A DNA stretch of 16,880 nucleotides from DATAWZ01 sp036266975 (lineage in GTDB: Bacteria > Actinomycetota > Thermoleophilia > Solirubrobacterales > Solirubrobacteraceae). Below, in pieces: positions 1-7,837 of the stretch; the first letter of the stretch is position 1, and each line of letters begins with the position of its first letter. The DNA is taken from positions 1-16,880 of the forward strand of contig DATAWZ010000171.1 of the NCBI GenBank assembly GCA_036266975.1, read 5' to 3'. The translations under genes and the position numbers were made by a program. The notes beneath the pieces are model-generated. The model was given only the letters and a program-made list of their open reading frames with translations. It was not told the origin of the DNA and ran no database searches.

Positions 1-1
1 G

Positions 2-3000
2 CCGCTCGCGGCGCCCGAGGAGCCGCGCGCCCCGGCGGTTCAGCGCTTCAGCGTCGTCTCGGCGTTCGCCCCGGTGCTGCTCGGCGTGGTCATGGTGATC
101 GCCCTGCACAACCTGATCTTCGCCCTGTTCGTGCTGCTCAGCCCGGTGATGGTCATCGGCACCTGGTACGAGAGCCGCCGGCAGTCGGGCAGCATCCTGC
201 GCGGCGCGCGGCGCGAGCACGACAAGGCGCTCGCCAGCTTCGCCGAGGAGGTCGGCGAGCGCGCGAGCGGGGCGCTCGCCGAGCAGCGCCAGATGCGCCC
301 CGACCTCGCCGAGATCGTGCGGCGGGCGACCGCGCCGAGCTCGCGGCTGTGGGAGCGCCGCCCCGAGCACGAGGATTTCCTCTCGCTCAGCGCGGGCCTC
401 GGCGAGCGCGGCTTTCGCCCCACGCTCGCCCGCGGCGAGCCCTCCCAGAAGGCCGAGGAGGTGCTCGGCTCCCGCCGGCGCCTGCGCCTGACCCCGGTGC
501 CGATCGAGCTCGCCGGCGGCGGGGTGGTGGGGATCGTCGGCCCGCGCCCGGCGGCGCTCGCCCTCGCGCGCGGTCTGCTCTGCCAGGCCGCGGTCCTGCA
601 CGGGCCCGCCGACCTGCAGGTCGCCGTCCTCACCGAGCCCGAGCGCTGCCCGGAGTGGGATTGGGCCAAGTGGCTGCCGCACGCGCGCGGCGCCGGCGGG
701 CGGCTGCTGGCCGGCGACGCGCCGGCGGCCCAGACGCTCACCGCCGAGCTGCGCGACGCCGCCGAGGAGGACGAGCGCCGGCTGCTGGCCGTGATCGATG
801 GCGAGGCGCTGATCGAGGGCCGCGGAGCGGTCGGGCGCGAGCTGCTGCGCAGCAACGAGCGCGTCAGCGGCATCGTCATCGCGCGCCAGGCCGAGCGGCT
901 GCCGGCGGTGTGCACGTCGGTGCTCGAGCTCTCCGAGGGGACGGCCGAGGCGCTGCTGACCCGCCCGCAGGCCGGTGAGCGCGTGGACCCCGTGCTCGTC
1001 GCCGGCGCCTCGCCGCAGACCGCGCGCGAGTGCGCGCTCGGGCTGGCCCGCTTCGACGACGCCGACCTGCGCGTGCCCGGCGGCTCGCTGCCGGGCGAGA
1101 TCGCGCTGCTGCCCCTGCTCGGCCTGAAGAACCCCGACGCGGCGGCGCTCAGCGCGCGCTGGGCGCGCAGCGAGCGCCACAGCGGCCTGGAGGCGACCTT
1201 CGCGCTGGCCGAGGACGGGCCGTTCGCGCTCGACCTGGTCGGCGACGGACCCCACGGGCTGATCGCCGGCACGACCGGCTCGGGCAAGAGCGAGCTGCTG
1301 CGCAGCCTGGTCGCGGCGCTGGCCAGCGGTCACGGGCCCGAGCGGCTGAACTTCGTGCTGATCGACTACAAGGGCGGCAGCGCGTTCGCCGAGTGCGCCG
1401 AGCTGCCGCACACGGTCGGGCTGGTCACCGACCTGGACGAGGAGCTCGGCGCGCGGGCGCTGCGCAGCCTGGAGGCCGAGTTGCGCTACCGCGAGCGGGT
1501 CCTGGGCGAGCACCGCGTCGGCGACCTGCCCGCCTACCAGCGCCTGGTGCGTGAGGGGGCGGCGGCGCCGCTCCCCCGCCTGGTGGTGATCATCGACGAG
1601 TTCGCCACGCTCGCCGTCGAGCTGCCCGACTTCGTGACCGCGCTGGTCGGCGTGGCCCAGCGCGGGCGCAGCCTGGGCGTCCACCTGCTGCTCGCCACCC
1701 AGCGCCCGTCGGGCGCGGTCAACGAGAACATCCGCGCGAACACCAACCTGCGCGTGTGCCTGCGCGTGCAGACCGCGCAGGACTCCACCGACGTGATCGA
1801 CTCTCCCGCGGCGGCGCGCATCGGCCGCACCCAGCCCGGCCGCGCCCAGGTGCGCCTCGGCCCCTCCGAGCTCGTGCCGATCCAGACCGCCCTGGTCACC
1901 GGTGCGAGCGACCCCGGGGAGAGCGACGCCCCGGTCGCGCTGCGCCCGTTCGCCTTTATCGCCGACGGGGACCGCGCCGCCGGCGCGCCCGCCGCCGCCG
2001 GCGCGACGCCCGAGGGCTCAGACCTGCGCCGGCTCGTGGCCGCCGCGCGCGCCGCCTACGACGGCGCGCCCGCGCCGCGCCGGCCGTGGCTGCCGCCGCT
2101 GCCCGGGCAGGTCGCGCTGGAGGAGCTGCTCGCCCTCGGCCCGGCGCGAGCGCTCGCCGGCGAGCGCGGCCTGGTCGTCGCCCTCGGCCTGGCCGATGAC
2201 CCCGACGCCCAGGCGCAGTACCCGTTCGGCTGGAACCTCGACGCGGGCAACCTGCTCCTCTACGGGCTCGGCGGCAGCGGCACGACCACGACCCTGGCCA
2301 CGATCGCGCTCGTCCTGCACGAGCTGGCCGGCCCGGACCATGCCCACGTCTACGCGCTGGACTTCGGCGCCGGTGAGCTCGCGCCGCTTCAGGACCTGCC
2401 CGGCGTCGGCGCGGTGATCCTCGCCGCCGAGCACGAGCGCCAGCGCCGGCTCATCCGCCGCCTGCGCGGCGAGCTCGAGCAGCGGCGCGGCCTGCCCGCG
2501 GCTGACCGCGCCGGGGCCCCACGCATCGTCGTGCTGCTCGACGGCTACGCCGGCTTTCTCTCCGAGCACGAGGACATCGCCGGCGACCAGGTGCGCGAGG
2601 CGCTCGGGCGCGTGTTCGCCGACGGCCCCGAGGTCGGGATCCACGTCGCGATCGCCGCCGACCGCCCGGGCGCGATCCCCACCGCGCTGGCCTCGCTCGC
2701 CCAGCAGCGGCTCGTCTTCCGCCTGGCCGACCTGCCCGACTACGCCCAGTTCGGGATCCAGCGCGGGCAGATCCCGCGCCCGGCGCCGGGCCGCGCGGTG
2801 GCCGGCGGCAGCGCCCGGGCGGTCCAGATCGCCCGCCCCCGCGAGAGCCTCGCGGCCGCGGCGCGCGCCCGTCAAATCGACGACGCCCGCGGCGGGCCGC
2901 CGCCGATCGGCGTCCTGCCCCAGACGGTTTCAGCGCAGGCCCTGCTGTCCGTCGGCAGCGACGGGTGGGCACGGCGCGACCCGCTTTTTATCCCCCTCGG

Positions 3001-3577
3001 AATCGGTGACGAGCACCTGGAGCCCACCGGGTTCGAGCTCTACGAAGGTGAGCACGCGATCGTGTCCGGCCCGGCGCGCAGCGGGCGCACGAGCGTGCTC
3101 GCGCTCGCCGCCGAGGTCGCCCGGCACCTGCACCCCGACATCCTCCTCGCCGCCGTCGCGCTGCGGCGCTCGGCGCTGCGCGAGCGCGACGGGCTGGCCG
3201 CCCTGGTCACCAACCCCGCCGACCTGCCGCCGCTCGTCGAGCGCCTGCGCGCGCAGACGGGCTCGTGGCTGCTGCTGATCGACGACGCCGACGCGGTCCC
3301 CGACGACGGCCGTCTGCTGACCGAGCTGTTCGCCGCCCCCGCGGCGCCCGGCTGGCACGCGATCGTCGCCGGCCGCGGCGACGCGCTGCGCGCGCTCGGG
3401 CACTGGAGCGCCGGCGTGCGGCGCTCGCGCACCGGGCTGCTGCTCAACCCCGACGTGCAGATGGACGGCGGCCTGCTCGGCGTCACGCTCCCGCGCCGCC
3501 CGGCGCCGCCGCAGCGGCCCGGCTGCGGCTACCTGGTGCAGGCGGGCGGCTTCGAGCTCATCCAGACGGCTCTGTAG
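2..3577 (+). CDS. eccC: Type VII secretion FtsK/SpoIIIE-family ATPase (EccC/EssC type), 5'-truncated by window edge
   Basis: This is the membrane-anchored motor ATPase that recognises WXG100-type substrates and drives their export. The frame is open to the left edge, so the true start is outside; the GTG at 74 lies between predicted membrane helices and is not a credible start. Two hydrophobic segments (about 50-165) are followed by a helical stretch with the family-typical RRPEHEDFL motif and then three P-loop domains. Domain 1 is intact: Walker A GTTGSGKS at 1268-1291 and Walker B IIDEF with D-E at 1595-1600. Domain 2 has GLGGSGTT at 2264-2287 (Lys replaced by Thr) and LLDGY near 2540 (no acidic residue after the Asp). 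Domain 3 has GPARSGRT at 3068-3091 (Lys replaced by Arg) but keeps D-D at 3281-3286. Degenerate later domains are common in this family. Related actinobacterial proteins may carry an N-terminal FHA region, which cannot be seen here. The symbol is by family; EssC would be equally defensible. Confidence 0.93.
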   Translation, partial: PLAAPEEPRAPAVQRFSVVSAFAPVLLGVVMVIALHNLIFALFVLLSPVMVIGTWYESRRQSGSILRGARREHDKALASFAEEVGERASGALAEQRQMRPDLAEIVRRATAPSSRLWERRPEHEDFLSLSAGLGERGFRPTLARGEPSQKAEEVLGSRRRLRLTPVPIELAGGGVVGIVGPRPAALALARGLLCQAAVLHGPADLQVAVLTEPERCPEWDWAKWLPHARGAGGRLLAGDAPAAQTLTAELRDAAEEDERRLLAVIDGEALIEGRGAVGRELLRSNERVSGIVIARQAERLPAVCTSVLELSEGTAEALLTRPQAGERVDPVLVAGASPQTARECALGLARFDDADLRVPGGSLPGEIALLPLLGLKNPDAAALSARWARSERHSGLEATFALAEDGPFALDLVGDGPHGLIAGTTGSGKSELLRSLVAALASGHGPERLNFVLIDYKGGSAFAECAELPHTVGLVTDLDEELGARALRSLEAELRYRERVLGEHRVGDLPAYQRLVREGAAAPLPRLVVIIDEFATLAVELPDFVTALVGVAQRGRSLGVHLLLATQRPSGAVNENIRANTNLRVCLRVQTAQDSTDVIDSPAAARIGRTQPGRAQVRLGPSELVPIQTALVTGASDPGESDAPVALRPFAFIADGDRAAGAPAAAGATPEGSDLRRLVAAARAAYDGAPAPRRPWLPPLPGQVALEELLALGPARALAGERGLVVALGLADDPDAQAQYPFGWNLDAGNLLLYGLGGSGTTTTLATIALVLHELAGPDHAHVYALDFGAGELAPLQDLPGVGAVILAAEHERQRRLIRRLRGELEQRRGLPAADRAGAPRIVVLLDGYAGFLSEHEDIAGDQVREALGRVFADGPEVGIHVAIAADRPGAIPTALASLAQQRLVFRLADLPDYAQFGIQRGQIPRPAPGRAVAGGSARAVQIARPRESLAAAARARQIDDARGGPPPIGVLPQTVSAQALLSVGSDGWARRDPLFIPLGIGDEHLEPTGFELYEGEHAIVSGPARSGRTSVLALAAEVARHLHPDILLAAVALRRSALRERDGLAALVTNPADLPPLVERLRAQTGSWLLLIDDADAVPDDGRLLTELFAAPAAPGWHAIVAGRGDALRALGHWSAGVRRSRTGLLLNPDVQMDGGLLGVTLPRRPAPPQRPGCGYLVQAGGFELIQTAL

Positions 3578-3634
3578 GGGGCCTGACCGCGGGCCGATGG
3601 TACGTTGCTGCCGCCTGCAGTGGACGAGTGCGGC

Positions 3635-5416
3635 ATGAGGAACGGCCTGCCCCGATCGCGCGGCCGTGCGCGCGTGCCCGTGTGCGCGGCCGTGGCCGCG
3701 ACCCTGGCGCTGCTCGCCGGCGGGGCATCGGCCAGCGCGGCGACCGTGACGGTCTCGCCGCTCCCGGGCACGCAGGACGCCTCGACCAAGACCCAGATCA
3801 GCTTCCTGGGCGCTCCGGCGGGATCCATCTCGAAGGTCACCGTCGTGGGCCAACGCAGCGGCGTGCACCGCGGTCGCCTGGAGGCGTACTCGACGGGCAC
3901 GGGAGCGAGCTTCCTGCTTCACGCGCCGCTCGACCAGGGCGAGCGCGTGCGCGTGACCGCCACGGTCGGCCGCGATCATGTGGGCACCCAGTTCACCGTC
4001 GCGCGCTGGGCGAGATACCAGGGCGAGTCGGGCCCGACGGCCGCGGCGCCGCGGACGAGCGCCGCGCCAACGGTGCAGAGCTTCGTCTCGGCTCCGCGCC
4101 TGCAGCCGCCGAGCGTGGATGTGACCACCGACGCGAAGGGGGCGATCACGGGCGACATCTTCGTCGCGCCCGACAACGGCGGTGGGCGGTACGGGCCGAT
4201 GATCCTCGGCCCGCAGGGCCAGCTCGTCTGGTTCGACCCTCTGCCCGCCCACACGCGCCCGATGGATTTCCGCGTCGAGCAGTATCAGGGCCAGCCCGAT
4301 CTGGTCTGGTGGCAGGGCCTCATCGCCGACATCGGCGTCGGCTACGGCGTCGACGAGATCTACAACTCCCGCTACCAGAAGGTGGCCCACGTCCAGGCGG
4401 GCAACGGCTACGAGGCCGACCTGCACGAGATCGACATCACGCCGCAGGGCACGGCGTTCATCACCGCGTACTCACTCGTTCACGCCGACCTCTCGGCGGC
4501 CGGCGGCTCCCGCGACGGCACGCTGCTCGAGCCGGTCGTGCAGGAGATCGACATCAAGACCGGCCTGGTCATGCTCCAGTGGGACCCGCTCGGTCGCGTC
4601 CTGCTGACCGACGCCTACACGCACCCGCTGAGCCCCGGCCGCCCGTGGGACTGGTTTCACCTGAACTCGATCTCGCTGGGGCCTGGCAACACCGCGCTGC
4701 TGGACTCGCGCAACACCTGGGCCGCCTACGACGTCAGCCTGAGTAGCGGACAGATCCTGTGGCGTGTCGGTGGCAAGCACTCGACCTTCAAGATGGGGCC
4801 GGGGACCGAGATGGCCTACCAGCACGACGCCGAGCTGCAGGCCGGCAACACGATCTCCGTCTTCGACGACGGCGACTACCCCCCGGTCCACCGGCAGTCC
4901 CGTGTCATCCGACTGCAGATCAACTGGCACACGCTGACCGTGAACCTGGTCGACCAGATCGTGCACACCAACGCGCTGCTCTCGCCCAGCCAGGGCAACG
5001 ACCAGCCGCTCGCCAACGGAGACTCGTTCGTGGGATGGGGACAGGCCGGCTACTTCAGCGAGTTCTCGCCCACCGGCGCGACGCTGTTCGACGCCCACTT
5101 CCCCGGCGCCGGCCAGAGCTACCGCGCCTATGTGTTTCCCTGGAGCGGTACGCCCGCCAGCCCGCCCGCGGTCGCCGCCAAGGAGACCGGCCGCACCACC
5201 GACACCATCTACGCGAGCTGGAACGGCGCGACCTCGGTCGCCGGCTGGCGCGTGTTCGCCGGGCCGGACAGCGCCCACCTGGCCCAGGTCGCCCAGGTCC
5301 CGGCGACGGGATTCCAGACGACGATCCCGATCAGCACGACCGGGCGCGCCTTCCTCGTGCAGGCGGTGAACGCCGCCGGCGCGGTGCTGCGGACGTCGCG
5401 GACGACGACGGACTGA
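3635..5416 (+). CDS. Exported arylsulfotransferase-family (ASST_2) protein
   Basis: A 593-aa predicted exported protein of the arylsulfotransferase family, which fold as beta-propellers and, where characterised, move sulfate between phenolic compounds. The ATG at 3635 is preferred over an in-frame TTG at 3605 because it opens directly onto a signal peptide: Arg-rich n-region, hydrophobic core at about residues 15-30, and Ala-Ser-Ala cleavage region near 33-36. An N-terminal Ig-like part (about 37-125) precedes the propeller (about 165-490). The propeller carries the family signatures FHLNSI (His342), LDSRNTW, ILWRVGG and YQHDAE (His397). The C-terminal 85 residues resemble a fibronectin type III domain. 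The gene lies 57 bp after the secretion ATPase on the same strand, but nothing ties it functionally to type VII secretion. Family membership is clear; substrate and actual enzyme activity are unknown. Confidence 0.88.
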   Translation: MRNGLPRSRGRARVPVCAAVAATLALLAGGASASAATVTVSPLPGTQDASTKTQISFLGAPAGSISKVTVVGQRSGVHRGRLEAYSTGTGASFLLHAPLDQGERVRVTATVGRDHVGTQFTVARWARYQGESGPTAAAPRTSAAPTVQSFVSAPRLQPPSVDVTTDAKGAITGDIFVAPDNGGGRYGPMILGPQGQLVWFDPLPAHTRPMDFRVEQYQGQPDLVWWQGLIADIGVGYGVDEIYNSRYQKVAHVQAGNGYEADLHEIDITPQGTAFITAYSLVHADLSAAGGSRDGTLLEPVVQEIDIKTGLVMLQWDPLGRVLLTDAYTHPLSPGRPWDWFHLNSISLGPGNTALLDSRNTWAAYDVSLSSGQILWRVGGKHSTFKMGPGTEMAYQHDAELQAGNTISVFDDGDYPPVHRQSRVIRLQINWHTLTVNLVDQIVHTNALLSPSQGNDQPLANGDSFVGWGQAGYFSEFSPTGATLFDAHFPGAGQSYRAYVFPWSGTPASPPAVAAKETGRTTDTIYASWNGATSVAGWRVFAGPDSAHLAQVAQVPATGFQTTIPISTTGRAFLVQAVNAAGAVLRTSRTTTD

Positions 5417-5433
5417 CCCGCAGCCGCGCGGGC

Positions 5434-5973
5434 CTATGCCGCCTGGAGGGCGAGCGCGGCAGCGATCTCGTCCAGCCGCCGGGCGAGCGCGGCGGAGATC
5501 TCGCGCAGCGTGGTCGCGAAGGTCAGCGCGAGCGCGCCGTACGCACACTGGACCCGGTACCCGACCGTCGTCACCGTGAGCGGCGCCCGGCCGGGCTCGG
5601 TCGCCACCTCGCGCACCTGGCGCACCCGCACCCCCTCGCCGAGCGGCAGGCGCACACGGCGGGCCTGGCCGTCGCGGCCCGTCGTCACCGGCGCGCCGGC
5701 GAGGTCGGTGAGGGCCACGGTGAGCGAGCCGATCGCGATCAGCTCCTCCCGGCGCGGCGCGTACAGGCTCTGCACGGTGATCACGCCGCCGGCGGCCGCG
5801 GCGTCGAGCAGCGCCGGCGGCGGGCCGTCCTCGCCGGGGCGCGAGCGCAGCGTGTCGAGCGCCCGCCACCCCGGCGGCAGGCATACGGACAGCTCGAGCG
5901 CCTTTCCGTCCGGCGCCTGCGCCGGGCAGCGCAGCCGCTGCCAGCGCTCGGCGTCCATCGTCGGCGCGCTCAT
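5434..5973 (-). CDS. 179-aa protein coupled to the T7SS candidate effector; possible Mog1/PsbP (LpqN)-like fold
   Basis: A soluble protein without signal peptide or membrane segment. The ATG (complement of 5971-5973) overlaps the stop of the upstream 460-aa gene as ATGA, so translation is probably coupled. The chain has an LPPGWRALD motif near residue 35, alternating beta-like segments in the middle (ITVQSLYAP, RRVRLPLGEGVRVRQVREV), then YRVQCAYGALALTFAT followed by an amphipathic C-terminal helix. That order of strands, final central strand and terminal helix recalls the Mog1/PsbP-like fold of LpqN-type proteins, but this is a pattern impression and no diagnostic motif was recognised. From its position it could be an immunity protein, a dedicated chaperone or an accessory factor for the neighbouring secreted protein. 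It ends 17 bp from the convergent arylsulfotransferase gene. Confidence 0.85.
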   Translation of the reverse strand: MSAPTMDAERWQRLRCPAQAPDGKALELSVCLPPGWRALDTLRSRPGEDGPPPALLDAAAAGGVITVQSLYAPRREELIAIGSLTVALTDLAGAPVTTGRDGQARRVRLPLGEGVRVRQVREVATEPGRAPLTVTTVGYRVQCAYGALALTFATTLREISAALARRLDEIAAALALQAA

Positions 5974-7352
5974 CCGTCGCAGCTCGCCGGTTCCAGGCCG
6001 AGGTCGGTGGCCCCGGCGTTGATGCCCTTGCGGAGCGGATCCTTGATGCCCTGGTCGGTCGCGAAGTTGAGCGGGTCGCCCTTGAAGTCGCGCGCGACCT
6101 TGGCCGCCTTGACGCCCTCCTCGACGCTCTCCGAGCTCAGGCTGCCGCCGGACTCGACGCGCTCGGTGATGAGCTGCCGCTGCTCGGGCGTGAGCGCCTC
6201 GTAGGCGTCGTTGACCGACGCCCCGCCCTTGACGTTCTCGTCGAAGGCGTCGAGCGCCTTGGAGAGGCCCTCGGCGCCTGCCACGTCGGACTCGGGGCCG
6301 ACGTCGAGCACCTTGCTCGCGTCCGGGACGGCAAGCGCGGTGAGGTCGACGAGCGCCCCGACCGGGTTGCCCTCCTCGTACTGGCCGTAGGCGACGGCGC
6401 CGCCGGCGACCTTGCCCGTGGTCTCCGCCACGTCGGCCGCGGTGCCGACGCCGTCGGCGAGCGCCTCGTCGGCGCCCAGCTCGAGCAGCGCGCCCTCGCC
6501 GACGCCGAAGGCGAGCCCGGCCACGGCGGCGATCGTGCCGACGTCCTCGGCGAGCTTGCCGAACGTCTCCCAGCTGGGGTGCTCGACGAAGTTGGCGATC
6601 GCGCTCGGCAGGCCGGTGAACGCCCCGCCGACGCCCTTGACGATGCCCCAGGCGAACTTGCCGATGTCGGCCATCACGTCGCCGACGTCGTGCAGCGCGG
6701 TCTGCCACCACTCCCGGTGCGGGGGGACGTGGCTGGCGCTGGAGATGCGCCCGCCCGCCTGCGTGCGGGCGTCGGAGAACTGGTCGAGCAGCTGAAAGCC
6801 GCGGGTGGCCAGGTGCTCGAACTCGGCCTGGGCGCCACCCAGCGTCCCGCTCGCCGCCGTCACCGCGCCCTGCAGGGCGTTGATCCTCAGCGGCGAGGGA
6901 GTGCCGACCGAGATCGGCGTGGTCGGCACGCTCGCCGCCAGCGGCGCCAGCGGGTGCGCGTTCTGGGCGCTCGTGACCGCGCTCTGGGCGTGGTCGAGCG
7001 CCGTCTGGGCGTTGTTGACCGCCGTCTGGGCGGTCGCGAGCTGCGAGGCGATCGCCTTGAAGGCGGCCTGCGTGGAGCTGAGCACGCCCTCGTAGGCGTG
7101 CAGCGCGTCGCCCGCCTGCTGGTAGGAGGTCGTGACCTTGTCCAGGTCGGCGGGGAGCTTGCCCAGGCCGTTGCGGAAGGCGGTGGCCGCCTGGCCGGTC
7201 CAGGTGCCCTGGTCGCGCGCGGCCTGAAGGCCCGAGCCGACGTGCTGGCTCGTCGTTGCGACCGTGCTGAACAGGTTGGCCAGGGCGGTGACCGTGCCCG
7301 GGTCGGCCCGCAGCAGCTGCTGGGCGCGGGGGTCGCTGCGGGGATCGCTCAT
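5970..7352 (-). CDS. 460-aa T7SS-associated protein with WXG-type N-terminal domain (candidate secreted effector)
   Basis: Residues 1-100 form a helical hairpin with a W-T-G turn at 51-53, the pattern of type VII secretion targeting domains. Residues 105-132 are a coiled coil with four exact AQxA heptads. A Pro/Thr-rich break (about 133-155), another helical stretch (to about 205), an amphipathic region containing WWQTALHDVGDVMADIGKFA (about 215-234) and a Gly/Ala-rich hydrophobic core (about 270-325) follow. The C-terminal 120 residues are acidic and helical with no recognised toxin motif. The start at 7352 is chosen over an upstream ATG at 7367 because GGAGGT lies 5 nt before it and it overlaps the previous gene's stop as ATGA. 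The layout resembles actinobacterial polymorphic T7SS effectors of the form targeting domain, spacer, variable C-terminus. Secretion is inferred, and a structural or surface role is possible instead of toxicity. Confidence 0.88.
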   Translation of the reverse strand: MSDPRSDPRAQQLLRADPGTVTALANLFSTVATTSQHVGSGLQAARDQGTWTGQAATAFRNGLGKLPADLDKVTTSYQQAGDALHAYEGVLSSTQAAFKAIASQLATAQTAVNNAQTALDHAQSAVTSAQNAHPLAPLAASVPTTPISVGTPSPLRINALQGAVTAASGTLGGAQAEFEHLATRGFQLLDQFSDARTQAGGRISSASHVPPHREWWQTALHDVGDVMADIGKFAWGIVKGVGGAFTGLPSAIANFVEHPSWETFGKLAEDVGTIAAVAGLAFGVGEGALLELGADEALADGVGTAADVAETTGKVAGGAVAYGQYEEGNPVGALVDLTALAVPDASKVLDVGPESDVAGAEGLSKALDAFDENVKGGASVNDAYEALTPEQRQLITERVESGGSLSSESVEEGVKAAKVARDFKGDPLNFATDQGIKDPLRKGINAGATDLGLEPASCDG

Positions 7353-7636
7353 GACCCACCTCCGCACGAGCCGCTCACGAGGGACTCGGACTGGGCGTAG
7401 GCCTTGGCGGCCTGGCCGAGGCGCTCCACGACGTTCTGCATGTCTCCCTCCATCAGGGCGATTCCGGTGTGCCAGGCCCCCAGGAAGCTGCCGATGTCAC
7501 CCTCGAGCGACCCGCCCCCGAGGGAGCCCTCGGGGGGATGGAGCGTGCCGTGCATGCTGGACAGGTCGCCGGCGAGCCCGGCGAGCGTGGCCTGCAGCGC
7601 CTCCAGCGTGTAGGGATCGACGACGAACGACGACAT
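7349..7636 (-). CDS. EspC-like/WXG100-like small T7SS substrate (95 aa)
   Basis: A 95-aa helical protein: N-terminal helix (about 8-30), a Gly/Pro-rich turn (about 33-50), then a second helix. It has a single Trp at 55 (AWHTGI), not a strict W-x-G, and a C-terminal Y-A-Q-S-E at 80-84 matching the YxxxD/E export motif of type VII substrates. Its start VDPYTLEALQATL resembles the EspC (PF10824-like) branch more than classic ESAT-6. The ATG start has GAGGAG (complement of 7645-7650) 8 nt upstream. The Gly-rich tail CGGGS also encodes the ribosome binding site of the next gene, whose ATG overlaps this stop (ATGA). It probably pairs with another helical hairpin, either the WXG100 protein upstream or the N-terminus of the 460-aa protein. 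Partner choice is inference. Confidence 0.9.
   Translation of the reverse strand: MSSFVVDPYTLEALQATLAGLAGDLSSMHGTLHPPEGSLGGGSLEGDIGSFLGAWHTGIALMEGDMQNVVERLGQAAKAYAQSESLVSGSCGGGS
7358..7363 (-). promoter_or_regulatory. Ribosome binding site GGAGGT for the 460-aa gene
   Basis: The complement reads GGAGGT, 5 nt before the ATG at 7352, inside the last codons of the EspC-like gene. It decides the start in favour of 7352 over the ATG at 7367, and implies coupled but independently initiated translation. Confidence 0.75.
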
Positions 7637-7644
7637 GGCTCTGA

Positions 7645-7650
7645 CTCCTC
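7645..7650 (-). promoter_or_regulatory. Ribosome binding site GAGGAG for the EspC-like gene
   Basis: The complement reads GAGGAG, 8 nt before the ATG at 7636. It lies just outside the left end of the palindromic repeat (7673), so insertion of the repeat did not remove the translation signal. Confidence 0.7.
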
Positions 7651-7672
7651 GCGTGCCCGGTCGGCGGGGCCG

Positions 7673-7837
7673 CTAGTGGTGCCTCCGGTAAATCCGGTCG
7701 TCGATTCGCGAGCGAAAATCGAGCATGGCCAGGACGCAGGGAGCCGGAATAGCAACGCTATTTCGGCTCCCGAGGACGCCGCCAGGCGAAGATTTGCAGC
7801 CGCGAAGCGGGAGCGGATTTGCAGGAGGTGCCACTAG
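7673..7837. repeat. 165-bp imperfect-palindrome repeat (MITE/REP-like), copy 1, complete
   Basis: The element begins and ends with CTAG. Its ends are inverted repeats: the left end reads CTAGTGGTGCCTCC and the complement of the right end CTAGTGGCACCTCC (12 of 14 equal). The similarity continues inward through AAATCCG, TTCGCG and CAAATC/AAAATC, so the whole element is a degenerate palindrome with arms of about 80 bp. The centre is a near-perfect hairpin: a 14-bp stem (7740-7753 with 7757-7770, one G-T pair) around the loop AAC. The right arm holds a 9-bp direct repeat GATTTGCAG at 7791 and 7816. It lies between the WXG100 gene and the EspC-like gene. A second copy starts at 16741 in opposite orientation with one difference in 140 bases. 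It encodes no plausible protein, although several frames happen to stay open. A MITE-like or REP/BIME-like nature is inferred. Confidence 0.92.
7740..7770. other. Central 14-bp hairpin of the palindromic repeat
   Basis: The stem is 7740-7753 pairing with 7757-7770, with a three-base loop; 7739 and 7771 add one more G-C pair. No T-run follows on either side, so it does not look like a standard intrinsic terminator. In RNA from the minus-strand cluster it would form a strong structure upstream of the EspC-like gene. In copy 2 the stem is conserved and only the loop base changes. Confidence 0.8.

Noticed and set aside
3578..3634. Possible hairpin after the ATPase stop (GGCC...GGCC)
   Set aside because: Only four pairs and no T-run; insufficient for a terminator call.
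2930..4426. Minus-strand open frame under the ATPase 3' end and arylsulfotransferase 5' end
   Set aside because: It spans two well-supported genes on the other strand, and its translation has no motif and typical shadow composition.
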